From assembly GCF_004005855.1 (NCBI RefSeq), contig NZ_SACL01000002.1, forward strand, positions 186,001-250,000: a DNA stretch of 64,000 nt, read 5' to 3'. The position numbers were made by a program, and so were the translations under genes. The notes beneath the pieces were generated by a model. The model saw only the letters and a program-made list of their open reading frames with translations. It was not told the origin of the DNA and did no database searches. Numbering within the stretch: the first letter of the stretch is position 1; each line of letters begins with the position of its first letter. Source of the stretch: Rhodovarius crocodyli. GTDB lineage: Bacteria > Pseudomonadota > Alphaproteobacteria > Acetobacterales > Acetobacteraceae. Shown one piece after another: positions 17,279 to 26,806 of this stretch.

Positions 17279-17905
17279 TCAGGCGTCGATGTACTTGATC
17301 GCGCAGCCATAGGGCGGTGTGGAGGCCCGCGCCGGGGCCCGCCCCTCGGAAACCGCGATCATCGCGTCCTTCGCCCAGGTCTCGGCGCGGGCCACATCCT
17401 CGACGCGGGTGGAGCGGATGCTGTCGATCGCGCCGTTGTAGCGGATGATGCCTTGCGCATCGATCACGATGATCTGGGGCGTCACGGTCGCGCCATAGGC
17501 CCGGGCGGCGACCGAGCGGTGGTCCAGCAGCACGAAGGCCGGGGCCGCCTGGCGGCTCGCAGTCAGTTCCCTGGCGCGGGCACCGGTGACATGGCCCTGC
17601 TCCCCTTCGGGCGAGGACGCCATGGAGATCCAGGTGATGCCCTTGGCCGCGGCCTCACGCTGCAGGTTCTGCATGTTGCTGCTGGTGTAGTGCTTGCGCA
17701 CGAAGGGGCACTCGAAGTTTTCCCACTGGATCACGACCGTGCGGCCGCGCAGCGCGGAAAGGCTGCGCGCCGTGCCGTCCTGGTCGGGCAGGGTGAAGTC
17801 GGGGGCCTGGGTTCCGGGCGCCACGGTGGCATGCGCGGCAAAGGGAATGGCAGCAGCTGGCAAGGCAAGCCCAGCGGCCAGGGTGGTGCGACGTGACATC
17901 AGCAT
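17279..17905 (-). CDS. Exported redoxin/AhpC-TSA family protein
   Basis: A 208-aa thioredoxin-fold protein. The N-terminal MSRRTTLAAGLALPAAAIP is a twin-Arg-like signal ending near AHA, so it is probably periplasmic. APDFTLPDQDG and WENFECPFVRKHY give a single active-site Cys66 in an ECPF motif, with no second Cys two residues away; a late Cys lies in YGCAIKY. GGAG precedes the start by 8 nt. It is 30 bp downstream of the DsbD-type gene and likely co-transcribed, suggesting it receives reducing power from that protein (inference). Confidence 0.87.
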   Translation of the reverse strand: MLMSRRTTLAAGLALPAAAIPFAAHATVAPGTQAPDFTLPDQDGTARSLSALRGRTVVIQWENFECPFVRKHYTSSNMQNLQREAAAKGITWISMASSPEGEQGHVTGARARELTASRQAAPAFVLLDHRSVAARAYGATVTPQIIVIDAQGIIRYNGAIDSIRSTRVEDVARAETWAKDAMIAVSEGRAPARASTPPYGCAIKYIDA

Positions 17906-17935
17906 CTTCTGGTCTCCGGTTGTCGTGTCGTGTGT

Positions 17936-19987
17936 CTATGTCTGGGCGCCGACGAGCCGCAGCAGCATTCCCTCGGTCAAGATCTGCGGCAGCACCACGG
18001 GGGCGCCGCCGCCCGCGGGATAGAAGATATAGAGCGGCACCCCCTCGCGCCCATGCTCACGTAGCACGGATGTGATCGCGGGGTCGCCGCGCGTCCAGTC
18101 GCCGGTCAGGCGCGTCACGCCGCGGGCCTCGAAGGCCGCGAGCGTCGCGGTGGTGTCCAGCGCCACGCGCTCGTTCACCTTGCAGGAAATGCACCAGGCC
18201 GCCGTCAGGTTCACGAAGACGGGCTTGCCCTCGGCCCGCAGGGCGGCCACGCGGTCGGCCGACCAGGGCTCCCCATGCGCGGCGGCGGTGGCGGTGGGGG
18301 AAGGCGCGTCGGCCAGGCGGGGCAGCAGCGCGGCGGCCCCGGCCAACGCCAGCAGCGCCAGCCCCCGGCCGACCCAGCTGCCGCCCGCGCGCTGCGCGAT
18401 ACCCAGCGCCCAGGCGGCGAAGCCCACCAGCACGCCGCCCACCAGCACCGCCAGCACGCCTGTGGCACCCGACTGCTCCGCCAGCACCCAGGCCAGCCAG
18501 GCGGCCGCGCCGTACATCGGGAAGGCCAGCCCCTGTTTCAGGTATTCCATCCACATGCCCGGGCGCGGGAAGTGCTGCGCGATGCCCGGCAGCAGCCCGA
18601 TCAATGCGTAGGGCAGGGCCATGCCCAGCCCCATGGCGGCGAAGACCGACAGCATGGCGACAGGCGGCATCGCCATGGCCGCGCCCAGCGCCGCCGCCAT
18701 GAAGGGCGCGGTGCACGGGGTGGCGACCAGCACGGCCAGCGCGCCGGTGAAGAAGCTGCCGGCATGCCCGCCCTTGCCGGCCAGCCCCTGGCCGGCCGAG
18801 ACCGGCCCGCCCACATGGAACACGCCCGACAGGTTGAGGCCCACGGCCAGCATCAGCCAGGCCATGCAGGCCACGAAGACCGGCGAGGTGAACTGGAAGC
18901 CCCAGCCCGCCACGCCGCCGGCCAGCCGCAACCCGAGCAGCGCCCCGCCGACCGCCACGAAGCTGAGCACCACCCCCGCCGTATAGCTGGCGGCATGGGC
19001 GCGGATCTCACCGCGCGCGGCACCCGACATGCGGGCCAGGCCCAGTGCCTTCATGGCCAGGATGGGAAACACGCAGGGCATCAGGTTCAGGATCAGCCCG
19101 CCCAGCGCCGCGAACAGCACGGCCTGCCACAGCGGCAGCCCGGCGGCGGCCGAAGGCACGGGCCCCGGCGTGGCCGAGACCAGATAGGCCCCGCGCACCC
19201 CCTGCGCGTCGGTGATGGTCACGATGCCGTCCACCCGGGCCGGCACATCGCCCAGACCCCGCGTCAGGGAAAGCCGCAACGCGCCATCGCGCAGCGACAT
19301 CTCCTGCGGGGCGGGGTTGTCGATCAGCTGCTCGGTGGTGGGGAAGAAGGCGGCCTCCCGCACGGCGCCCGGGGCGATGCCGGGGCCCGCGATCTCGATG
19401 GCGCCGCCGCGCCCCTCGAAGCCCAGCCGCACCTGGAAGGGGGCCTCGCGCGGCAGGGCGGCATCGGCGGCGGCGAAGCGGCTGGCGGTCTCGGGCTCGG
19501 GGCGGGGGGCGGCCTCGACCGGAAGGGTCAGGGTGAAGCTGCCTTCCTCGGGGATGCAGACGCGCTCGCACACCAGCCAGGTGGCCTCGGCCGAGATGGT
19601 GATGGTCTCGCCGGGGCGGGCATCAGGGGGCACGGTCAGCGTGACCGGGAACAGCGCCTGGCCCTCATAGCCGAAATTCATCAGCGGCCCGTAGGGGATG
19701 CGGTGCGGCGCGGGGAATTGCAGCGGGCCGGCGGAGGCACCCTCGGGCAGGGTGAAGGTCACCTCGGGCGGGCTGCCGGCGTCGCCCGGATTGGTCCAGT
19801 AGGTATGCCAGCCCGCCGTCAGGTCCTGCTGCAGCGCCAGGCGGAACGGCCGGCCGGGGGCCACCGCCGCGTCCTCGCTGATGATCGTGACACTGGCCCG
19901 GGGGGAGCTGACGCGCGGTGCCTCGGCCGCGCGGGCGGGCAGCGCGGCAGTCAGCGCGAGGGCAAGAAGCGGCAGGGCACGAAGCAT
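17936..19987 (-). CDS. DsbD family thiol:disulfide interchange protein (cytochrome c biogenesis-type)
   Basis: A 683-aa membrane protein that carries electrons from cytosolic thioredoxin to periplasmic thiol proteins. It starts at the ATG at 19987 with signal LRALPLLALALTAALPARA; the longer open frame upstream lies antisense to hisS. The N-terminal periplasmic domain has LVCERVCIPEEGSF. The central membrane domain has LMPCVFPILAMKALGLA and ATPCTAPFMAAALG, each with the key Cys-Pro-like pair. The C-terminal thioredoxin domain has W598-C599-I-S-C602. All three redox modules are therefore present. It is divergent from hisS and followed by the exported redoxin. Confidence 0.92.
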   Translation of the reverse strand: MLRALPLLALALTAALPARAAEAPRVSSPRASVTIISEDAAVAPGRPFRLALQQDLTAGWHTYWTNPGDAGSPPEVTFTLPEGASAGPLQFPAPHRIPYGPLMNFGYEGQALFPVTLTVPPDARPGETITISAEATWLVCERVCIPEEGSFTLTLPVEAAPRPEPETASRFAAADAALPREAPFQVRLGFEGRGGAIEIAGPGIAPGAVREAAFFPTTEQLIDNPAPQEMSLRDGALRLSLTRGLGDVPARVDGIVTITDAQGVRGAYLVSATPGPVPSAAAGLPLWQAVLFAALGGLILNLMPCVFPILAMKALGLARMSGAARGEIRAHAASYTAGVVLSFVAVGGALLGLRLAGGVAGWGFQFTSPVFVACMAWLMLAVGLNLSGVFHVGGPVSAGQGLAGKGGHAGSFFTGALAVLVATPCTAPFMAAALGAAMAMPPVAMLSVFAAMGLGMALPYALIGLLPGIAQHFPRPGMWMEYLKQGLAFPMYGAAAWLAWVLAEQSGATGVLAVLVGGVLVGFAAWALGIAQRAGGSWVGRGLALLALAGAAALLPRLADAPSPTATAAAHGEPWSADRVAALRAEGKPVFVNLTAAWCISCKVNERVALDTTATLAAFEARGVTRLTGDWTRGDPAITSVLREHGREGVPLYIFYPAGGGAPVVLPQILTEGMLLRLVGAQT

Positions 19988-20050
19988 GCGCCTTAATGTG
20001 CTGCCGCGCACCGGGATGACAAGCGCCAAAATCCGCGCCATAGCCCGGAC

Positions 20051-21289
20051 ATGAGCAGCAAGATGCAACCGGTGCGCGGCACGCGCGATCTCATTGGCGC
20101 GGATGCCCGCCGCCACCACCATGTGGCCGAGACCGCGCGCCATACCGCCGGGCTCTATGGCTTCGAGGAGTGGTTCACCCCCATCTTCGAGGATACGGGC
20201 GTGTTCGCGCGCGGCCTGGGCGACACCTCGGACGTCGTCTCGAAGGAGATGTACAGCTTCGAGGACCGCGGCGGCGACAGCATCACCCTGCGCCCCGAAG
20301 GCACCGCCGGCGTCTGCCGCGCCCTCGTCTCCAACGGCCTGACCCAGACCCTGCCGCAGAAGGTGTTCTACGCGGGCCCCATGTTCCGCTACGAACGCCC
20401 GCAGAAGGGCCGCTACCGCCAGTTCCACCAGATCGGCATCGAGGTGCTGGGCGCCGCCGAGCCGCTGGCCGATGCCGAGGTGATCGCCTGCGGCTGGCAG
20501 ATCCTGAACCGGCTGGGCGTGGCCGACGGCGTGGTGCTGGAAATCAACACGCTGGGCGACGACGCCAGCCGCGATGCCTATCGCGCGGCCCTGGTCGAGC
20601 ATTTCTCGGCCCAGGCCGACAAGCTCTCCCACGACAGCAAGCTGCGGCTGGAAAAGAACCCCCAGCGCATCCTGGACAGCAAGGACGAAGGCGACCGCGC
20701 GATCGTGGCCACCGCGCCCACCATCGACGCCTACCTCACGCCCGAAGCCGCCGCCTTCTTCGAGGCGGTGCAGAAGTACCTGACCCAGTTCGGCGTGCCC
20801 TTCCGCCGCAACCCGCGCATCGTGCGCGGCCTGGACTACTACAGCCACACCGCCTTCGAGTTCGTGACCGACCGCCTGGGCGCCCAGGGCACCGTGATGG
20901 GCGGCGGGCGCTACAACGGCCTGGTCGAGGAAATGGGCGGCCCCGCCACCCCCTCGGTCGGCTGGGCGGCCGGCATGGAACGGCTGTCCCTGCTGATGGA
21001 AGTGGTGGGCAACAACCCGCAGCCGCCGCGCCCCGTGGCCGTCATCCCGCAGGGCGACGCCGCCGAAACCCCGGCCCTGGCCCTGATCCAGAAGCTGCGC
21101 CAGGCGGGCATCACCGCCGAGATCGGCTATCGCGGCAACCTCAAGCGCCGGATGGAACGCGCCAACCGCCAGAACGCGCGCGCCGCCCTGTTCGTGGACG
21201 AAGCCGGCGCCATCCAGCTGAAAGACCTGGACAGCGGCGAACAGCGCGCCGTCAGCGAAGACGCGGCGGTGGCTGCGCTCGGGGGGTGA
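20051..21289 (+). CDS. hisS: Histidine--tRNA ligase
   Basis: Class II aminoacyl-tRNA synthetase, 412 aa, that charges tRNA-His. Motif 1 region lies near the N-terminus ([11 protein letters not shown]). Motif 2 is visible as [24 protein letters not shown] near residues 110-133. The histidine-specific motifs [13 protein letters not shown] and motif 3 [14 protein letters not shown] are near 258-305. An anticodon-binding domain forms the last 90 residues. It diverges from the DsbD-type gene over 63 bp and is followed by a structured GC-rich repeat. Confidence 0.97.
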   Translation: MSSKMQPVRGTRDLIGADARRHHHVAETARHTAGLYGFEEWFTPIFEDTGVFARGLGDTSDVVSKEMYSFEDRGGDSITLRPEGTAGVCRALVSNGLTQTLPQKVFYAGPMFRYERPQKGRYRQFHQIGIEVLGAAEPLADAEVIACGWQILNRLGVADGVVLEINTLGDDASRDAYRAALVEHFSAQADKLSHDSKLRLEKNPQRILDSKDEGDRAIVATAPTIDAYLTPEAAAFFEAVQKYLTQFGVPFRRNPRIVRGLDYYSHTAFEFVTDRLGAQGTVMGGGRYNGLVEEMGGPATPSVGWAAGMERLSLLMEVVGNNPQPPRPVAVIPQGDAAETPALALIQKLRQAGITAEIGYRGNLKRRMERANRQNARAALFVDEAGAIQLKDLDSGEQRAVSEDAAVAALGG

Positions 21290-21345
21290 GGGCGTGCTCC
21301 GGGGGCCTTGCCCCCGGTCCCCCGCGCAGGGGCTCTGCCCCTGCA

Positions 21346-21498
21346 CCCCGCCAAAGGCCGAAAGGCCTTTGGAAACCGGGAGCTGAAAGTTTGGGGAAGG
21401 GGCGCCGAGCGCGCTACGGCCCCATGCGTGTTCTGAGCCCCTTCCCCACACTTTCAGATAACTCATGGGTTCCAAGGGTCGTTACGACCCTTGGCGGG
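21346..21498. repeat. GC-rich structured intergenic element, copy 1 (divergent member)
   Basis: It starts CCCCGCCA and ends TGGCGGG, like the copies at 25580 and 41413, but with different stem sequences. Left hairpin: CCAAAGGCC GAAA GGCCTTTGG (21351-21372). Right hairpin: CCAAGGGTCG TTA CGACCCTTGG (21472-21494). A longer central inverted repeat pairs GAAAGTTTGGGGAAGGGGC with the complementary strand near 21437-21456. Further GGGGC/GCCCC hairpins flank it (about 21300-21345 and 21499-21544). It fills the convergent gap between hisS and the TonB receptor. Confidence 0.75.
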
Positions 21499-21554
21499 TG
21501 TCCAGAGGGCGGAGCCCTTTGGTGGGGCCCGGGGCAAAGCCCCGGCGCGCGCCC

Positions 21555-23648
21555 TCAGAACTCCGTGCTCAGCCCTGCCAGCACGGCGCGGCGCAGGCCG
21601 TATTGCGGCGCGCCCACGCCGATGCCGGTGCCGTCGCGCAGCATGTAGCGTCGGTCGAACAGGTTGATCACGTCCAGCCGTGCCACCCATTGCCCGGCGC
21701 GCGGCAGGGTGAAGCGGTGGCTGACGCCCAGGTTGACCGTGACATAGGGCGTGACGGACTGGCTGTTCGCGAAGCCCCGCCGCATGCCGCTGCCGTAGAG
21801 CAGGCTGGCGTTCACGGTGCCGCCTTCCCAGCCTTGCCAGCTGGCGCCGGCGGAGCCGGTGATGAGCTGGTCGTGGTCGGTGCGGACGTATTTGCTCGCG
21901 ACCTGGGCCTGTTCGGCGGCGCTCCAGACATATTGGCTGGAGATCAGCCCGCGCCCTTCGGAGCGGGAGATGGCGAGGCTGGCCTGGGCCGAGAGGGAGC
22001 CGCGCCGCCAGCCGGCCGAGAACTCCACGCCATGCGCCCGGCCGCGCTGGTAGTTGTAGGGGCTGAACACGAGCGCCCGGCCGAACTGGCCCAGGTCCTG
22101 CATGTCCCGCACGGTGCGGTGATACAGCTCCACGCCCAGCGTCACTTCCTCATTCAGGCGGTGGCGGATGCCCAGGTTGATGTAGTGCGCGCGTTCGGGC
22201 CGCACCGGGTCGTTGCGGAACACCTCCGGCTGCAGGGTGCTGCCGGCGTAGCGCGCGAGGGCGGGCAGGGCGAGCAGCTCGGCGGGGGCGGGGGTGAAAG
22301 TGCGGGCGTAGCCGAGGGAGACGCTGGTCTTTTCCGTCGCCTGCCACACCAGGGAGGCCCGGGGCGACAGCTGGCTGGCCGTCACCTGCTGGTCCATGTG
22401 GTCGAAGCGCGCGCCCAGGTTCAGCGTCAGATCGGGCGTCAGGCGCCACTCGTCGAGCGCATAGAGGCCGAACAGGCGTGAGGCGATGCGCCCGCGCTCG
22501 CTGATCGTATAGGGGGTGTCGGGGCCGCTCAGGGGCAGCACGGTGTTGTCGCTGGCGTTGCGGGTGATGTCGTGGCTGGCGGTGAAGCCGGCGCGCAGGG
22601 TGTGCGCCTCGTTCAGCCGCCAGGTCACGTCGCCCTGGGCGCCGATCGACAGGTTCTGCCGCAGTACGCGTGAGGCGACGCCGCCGCCCAGCAGCTCTCC
22701 CTGCACATCCGGCAGGTAGTTGAGCGAGGTCTGGCGCAGGTTCAGCGCCAGCACCGCCTCCCAGGGGCCGCTTTCATAGCGCGCGCCGGCGATGGCGAAA
22801 TGGCTGCGGTTCCATTGGCGGGATCGCAGGGCCCCGCTGTCGAACATGGTGTTGCCCAGCACGGAATAGGCGGCGGGCTGGCCCGCGATGTTCGGGATCT
22901 GGAAGCGCTGTTGCACCGTGCCCGCGATCAGGATGGCGCGGGTGGTGTCGGTGACGGGATAGGAAAGCTGCACCACCCCGCGGCCCTGCCGGGTCTCGTT
23001 ATGCAGGGAGGACGCGCTGCCGGTCGGGTTTTCCAGCCCCCGGTCGCTGAACAGCAGGTTGCCGCTCATGAAATAGCGCAGGCCGCCGGCGGCGCCGCCG
23101 TAGCTGGCGCCGGGCTGGATCAACCCGTTGGACCCGCCGGAGATGCCGATGCTGCCGCCCGGGTCGGTCAGTCCGTCGCGCAGCCGGATATCCACCACGG
23201 CGGCCGTGCGCTGGCCGTATTGCGCGGGCAGGGCGCCCGTGACGAGAGAGACGGAGGAGACCGAGCGCCCTTCCAGCAGCGCGCCGAAGCCGCTGATGCC
23301 CTCGGGGATGGCGATGCCCTCGATGCGGTACTGCAGGTTGCGGTGGTCGCCGCGCACATGCAGGTCGCCCGCTGCCTCCTGCACCACGCCTGGCGCGAAG
23401 AGCAGCACCTGGTTCAGTGTCGCGGCCTCACCCTGGGGCAGGGCCTGGATTTCCTCACGCCCGAAGCGCGTGACGGAGGCGCCCGAGCCCGGGTCCTGCC
23501 CGGTGCGGCTGGCGGCGGCGCGGGCGGTTTCCACCACCAGCTCCGGCAGTTCTGCGAAGCTTGCGGCCTCCTGCGCCAGGGCGGGCATGGGCAGCGCCAG
23601 CACCAACATCTGAACAGGCCTACATATGTATAGGTTCAATGCCCGCAC
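21555..23648 (-). CDS. TonB-dependent outer-membrane receptor
   Basis: A roughly 697-aa receptor with an N-terminal plug (LPELVVETARAAASRTG then DLHVRGDHRNLQYRIEGIAIPEGIS) and a long beta-barrel ending in INLFDRRY...LSTEF with a terminal Phe. The start is set at GTG 23648 because AGAGG lies about 9 nt upstream and it gives a 26-residue signal ending ALPMPALAQ. The ATG at 23609 would leave only 13 residues, too short for a signal peptide. The larger open frame upstream is antisense to the GMC gene. Ligand unknown; no siderophore genes are nearby. Confidence 0.9.
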   Translation of the reverse strand: MRALNLYICRPVQMLVLALPMPALAQEAASFAELPELVVETARAAASRTGQDPGSGASVTRFGREEIQALPQGEAATLNQVLLFAPGVVQEAAGDLHVRGDHRNLQYRIEGIAIPEGISGFGALLEGRSVSSVSLVTGALPAQYGQRTAAVVDIRLRDGLTDPGGSIGISGGSNGLIQPGASYGGAAGGLRYFMSGNLLFSDRGLENPTGSASSLHNETRQGRGVVQLSYPVTDTTRAILIAGTVQQRFQIPNIAGQPAAYSVLGNTMFDSGALRSRQWNRSHFAIAGARYESGPWEAVLALNLRQTSLNYLPDVQGELLGGGVASRVLRQNLSIGAQGDVTWRLNEAHTLRAGFTASHDITRNASDNTVLPLSGPDTPYTISERGRIASRLFGLYALDEWRLTPDLTLNLGARFDHMDQQVTASQLSPRASLVWQATEKTSVSLGYARTFTPAPAELLALPALARYAGSTLQPEVFRNDPVRPERAHYINLGIRHRLNEEVTLGVELYHRTVRDMQDLGQFGRALVFSPYNYQRGRAHGVEFSAGWRRGSLSAQASLAISRSEGRGLISSQYVWSAAEQAQVASKYVRTDHDQLITGSAGASWQGWEGGTVNASLLYGSGMRRGFANSQSVTPYVTVNLGVSHRFTLPRAGQWVARLDVINLFDRRYMLRDGTGIGVGAPQYGLRRAVLAGLSTEF

Positions 23649-23759
23649 AGCTTTACACCTCTTCAGATAATTGTTTGTTTTCAATGGTTTATTCGAAAGG
23701 CTCGGCTGCGATCCGTCAAGCGGGCAAATCGCGCTTGGCCGCGCGCGGGCGCGGGTGCC
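23649..23759. promoter_or_regulatory. AT-rich divergent promoter region (TonB receptor / GMC oxidoreductase)
   Basis: A 111-bp gap that is clearly more AT-rich than its surroundings in its left half (stretch with TAATTGTTTGTTTTCAATGG near 23668-23687). It must hold the promoters of both divergent genes. I do not see an unambiguous -35/-10 pair or a convincing Fur-type palindrome. Confidence 0.4.
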
Positions 23760-25526
23760 ATGCTCGCGGCCAAGAAGAACGACACGAGGAAGCGGCGCTT
23801 GTCCGAGAACCTGTTCGACCATGTGATCTGCGGGGGCGGCTCCGCGGGCTCGGTACTGGCCGCGCGCCTGTCGGAGGACCCGGGGCGCCGTGTCTGCCTG
23901 GTCGAGGCCGGGCCCGACACGCCGCCGGATGCCGTGCCGGCCGATATCCGGCTGAGCTACCATGGCCACGCCGTCTACAACCCGGATTTCCTGTGGCGCG
24001 GGCTGAAGGTCACGCTGCCGCACCGCCCGCACAACCAGCCCGGTGAGGGCCCGAAGCCCCGCAGCTATGAGCAGGCGCGGGTGATGGGCGGGGGCAGCTC
24101 CATCAACGGCCAGCTCGGCAACCGGGGCGTGCCCAGCGATTACGACGACTGGGCACGCGAGGGTGCGGCGGGCTGGAGCTGGGAGGAGGTGCTGCCCTTC
24201 TTCCGCCGGCTGGAGACGGACCTCGATTTCGGGGAGACGCCGCTGCATGGCGGCCAGGGCCCCATCCCGGTGCGGCGCATCCCGCGCGATAGCTGGCCCG
24301 GCTACAGCCGCGCGGCGGCCGCGGCGTGGGAGGCCTCGGGCCTGCCCTACCTGCCGGACCAGAACGGGGACTTCCGCGACGGCTGGTTCGCGCTGACCAC
24401 GGCCAATGCGGCGGCCGACCACCGCGTCTCGGCCGCCATGGGCTATCTGACCGAGGCGGTGCGCGCGCGGCCCAACCTGACCATCCTGGCGCGGCACCAG
24501 GCGCTGGGGCTGGATTTCAATGAGGCGGGCAGGGCGGTGGCGGTGCGTCTGCGCGCCCCCGATGGTGCCGAGCGCCGGCTGGAGGCGCGGCGCGACATCA
24601 TCCTGTCCATGGGGGCCATCCGCTCACCCGCCTTCCTGCAGAGCCAGGGCATCGGCGACCCCGCGGATTTCGCGCCGCACGGCATCGCCACGCGCAACCA
24701 CCGCGCCGGCGTGGGCCGCAACCTGCAGGAGCACCCGACCATGGGCATGGCCGCCCTGCTGCCGGCCGAAAGCCGGATGCCGGGCGCGCTGACCCAGCGC
24801 AACATCCACGCGGGGGTGCGCTGGTCCTCCGGCCTGCCGGGCATCGCGGGGGGCGACATGTTCGCGCTGGCGATCGCGCGCCCCTCCTGGCACGCCGTCG
24901 GCGCCCGGCTGGGGGCCATCCAGGCCTGGGTCAACCGCAGCTACAGCCAGGGCAGCGTGCGCATCCGCTCGGCCGACGCGACCGAGCATCCGGAGGTGAA
25001 CCTCAACCTGCTGTCGGATGCGCGCGATGCCGAGCGGCTGATGGACGCGCTGCGCCGCATCGCGCTGTGGCACGCGCTGCCCAGCCTGCGCGGGGCCATC
25101 CGCTATGCCTTTCCGGCCGTCTATAACGAGGCCGTGCGCAAGGTGGCCGTGCGGGGGCTGAAGAACGACATCATGACGCGCCTGCTGGCGCCCATCCTGG
25201 AACTGCCCGGGCCCATCCACCGTGCGGCCGTGCATGCCTTCATCACGGAAGGGCCGCCCATCGGCCAGTTGCTGGGCGACGACGATCGGTTGGAAGCCTT
25301 TGTTCGCGCCAATGCCACCGGGCAATGGCATGTCAGCTGCACCTGCCGCATGGGCCGCGAGGACGACCCGATGGCCGTGACCGACAGCGCCGGGCGCGTG
25401 CACGGCACGCCGGGGCTGCGCGTGTGCGATGCCTCGGTGTTTCCCTTTGTGCCGAGCGCCAACACGAATTTTCCCACGCTGATGACGGCGGAGAAGATGG
25501 CGGCGGGGATACGGGCGGAGGGGTAG
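23760..25526 (+). CDS. GMC family FAD-dependent oxidoreductase
   Basis: A 588-aa flavoenzyme of the glucose-methanol-choline family. The FAD-binding motif ICGGGSAGSVLAARLSED sits near residues 23-40, the GMC signature VMGGGSSINGQLGNRG near 110-125, and the C-terminal SANTNFPTLMTAEKMAAG region near 567-584. The usual active-site His segment appears as WHVSCTCRMG. It would oxidise an alcohol or sugar; choline dehydrogenase-like is the nearest description but the substrate is open. A TTG at 23799 preceded by GAGGA is a credible alternative start, giving SENLFDHVICGGG. Divergent from the TonB receptor. Confidence 0.92.
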   Translation: MLAAKKNDTRKRRLSENLFDHVICGGGSAGSVLAARLSEDPGRRVCLVEAGPDTPPDAVPADIRLSYHGHAVYNPDFLWRGLKVTLPHRPHNQPGEGPKPRSYEQARVMGGGSSINGQLGNRGVPSDYDDWAREGAAGWSWEEVLPFFRRLETDLDFGETPLHGGQGPIPVRRIPRDSWPGYSRAAAAAWEASGLPYLPDQNGDFRDGWFALTTANAAADHRVSAAMGYLTEAVRARPNLTILARHQALGLDFNEAGRAVAVRLRAPDGAERRLEARRDIILSMGAIRSPAFLQSQGIGDPADFAPHGIATRNHRAGVGRNLQEHPTMGMAALLPAESRMPGALTQRNIHAGVRWSSGLPGIAGGDMFALAIARPSWHAVGARLGAIQAWVNRSYSQGSVRIRSADATEHPEVNLNLLSDARDAERLMDALRRIALWHALPSLRGAIRYAFPAVYNEAVRKVAVRGLKNDIMTRLLAPILELPGPIHRAAVHAFITEGPPIGQLLGDDDRLEAFVRANATGQWHVSCTCRMGREDDPMAVTDSAGRVHGTPGLRVCDASVFPFVPSANTNFPTLMTAEKMAAGIRAEG

Positions 25527-25579
25527 AAGTCAGGGGCTTTGCCCCCGACACCCCGACCAAGGCGCTCTGCCCCTTGGAG

Positions 25580-25737
25580 CCCCGCCAGGAGATAATATCT
25601 CCTGGACCTGATCATAGCTTGGCGCCTTACCTGCGCAGGTCGGGCGCCATTTTCATTATCAATATCAACAAGAAAAACCTTGGTAGGGTGCGGTGCCAAA
25701 CTCCTCGCGGTCCAGGGCCGCTACGGTCCTGGCGGGG
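25580..25737. repeat. GC-rich structured intergenic element, copy 2
   Basis: A 158-bp element with CCCCGCCA at the left end and TGGCGGGG at the right. Left hairpin arms CCAGGAGATA and TATCTCCTGG (25585-25605); right hairpin CCAGGGCCG CTA CGGTCCTGG (25712-25732); AT-rich centre (about 25650-25680). Ends and both hairpins are identical to the copy at 41413-41570, which is also 158 bp long. GGGGC/GCCCC stem-loops flank it (about 25533-25579 and 25742-25784). It lies between the convergent GMC and TctC genes. Confidence 0.85.
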
Positions 25738-25784
25738 ATGCAAGGGGCAGGGCCCCTTGCTGGGGCCCGGGGCAAGGCCCCGCC

Positions 25785-26750
25785 TTAAGACAGTCGAAGC
25801 CCGAGACGCTGAATCAGCGCCCGTTCCTCATCCATCGTCCGCCGCACGAAGCTCGTATATTCGTCCGTGTTCATCGGCATCGGCGCCATGTCGTAGCGGT
25901 CCAGGATCTCGATATGCCTGGGGTCCATGGTCGCCGCGCGGAAGGCCTGGTCCAGCGTGCGCACCACGGCCGGGTCCATGCCCTTCGGCCCCGCGAGCCC
26001 ATAGGGGCTGGCCGAGACCACGTCGATGCCGCTTTCCTTCAGGGTGGGCGTGTTGGGGAAGCGCTTGGCGCGCTCCGCGCCCCAGGTGGCCAGCAGCTTC
26101 ATCTGCCCGTCCATCACCGCCGGCGCCCAGCCGGAGCTGTCGGCCACGATGTCGATCTGCCGCCCCAGCAGCGCCTGCGCATTCTCGGCATAGCCACGGA
26201 AGGGCACATGCACCCATTCGATGCCGGCGCGCTGGGCGATCAGCTCCATCGTCAGGTGCAGGGAACTGCCGACGCCCGGCGTGCCATAGGTCAGCTTGCC
26301 CGGATTGGCGCGTGCATAGGCCACCAGATCCTGCATGCTGTTCCAGGGCGCATCGGGGCGCACCACCGTGCCGAACAGATAGCCGGAGATGTGGGAGATG
26401 TAGGTGAAATCCGTCAGCGGGTCGAACAGCGCGCGGCTGTTCAGCAGGGGCTGGCGGAACACGCTGATGGGGATCTGGCTGATCGTGTAGCCGTCGGGCC
26501 GGGCCGAGAGCAGCGCCTGCGCACCCAGCACGCCGCCCGCACCCGCGCGGTTCTCCACCACCACCGGCTGGCCGATGCGGCGGGAAACCTGGTCGGCCAA
26601 CGCGCGCATCTGCACATCCGTGGTGCCGCCCGCGCCCCAGGGGCAGATCAGCCGGATGGGGGCGTTGGGAAAGCCCGACTGGGCGAAAGCGGGAGCGGCA
26701 AGCCCCAGGGGCAGCGCGGCCAGGGCACGGCGCGTTACGTTCATGGACAT
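25785..26750 (-). CDS. Tripartite tricarboxylate transporter substrate-binding protein (TctC/Bug)
   Basis: A 321-aa binding protein with signal NVTRRALAALPLGLAAPAFAQ and family segments FPNAPIRLICPWGAGGTTD, VVVENRAGAGGVLGAQ, GVGSSLHLTMELIAQRAG and HVPFRGYAENAQALLG. The WGAGG variant of the usual PxxAGG motif is seen in part of the family. It lies downstream of the liv operon on the same strand but behind a strong terminator hairpin, so it probably has its own promoter. No TctA/TctB partner is near. Confidence 0.93.
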   Translation of the reverse strand: MSMNVTRRALAALPLGLAAPAFAQSGFPNAPIRLICPWGAGGTTDVQMRALADQVSRRIGQPVVVENRAGAGGVLGAQALLSARPDGYTISQIPISVFRQPLLNSRALFDPLTDFTYISHISGYLFGTVVRPDAPWNSMQDLVAYARANPGKLTYGTPGVGSSLHLTMELIAQRAGIEWVHVPFRGYAENAQALLGRQIDIVADSSGWAPAVMDGQMKLLATWGAERAKRFPNTPTLKESGIDVVSASPYGLAGPKGMDPAVVRTLDQAFRAATMDPRHIEILDRYDMAPMPMNTDEYTSFVRRTMDEERALIQRLGLRLS

Positions 26751-26806
26751 CCTCGGCGGGTTTTTCTGACTTTACATATCTGGGCAGACCCCGCCGGGGT
26801 CAATGC

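Noticed and set aside
19988-21475. N-terminal extension of the DsbD frame
   Set aside because: It runs antisense to hisS; the signal peptide at 19987 marks the true start.
23649-24497. N-terminal extension of the TonB receptor frame
   Set aside because: It runs antisense to the GMC gene, and the receptor signal peptide begins at 23648 or later.
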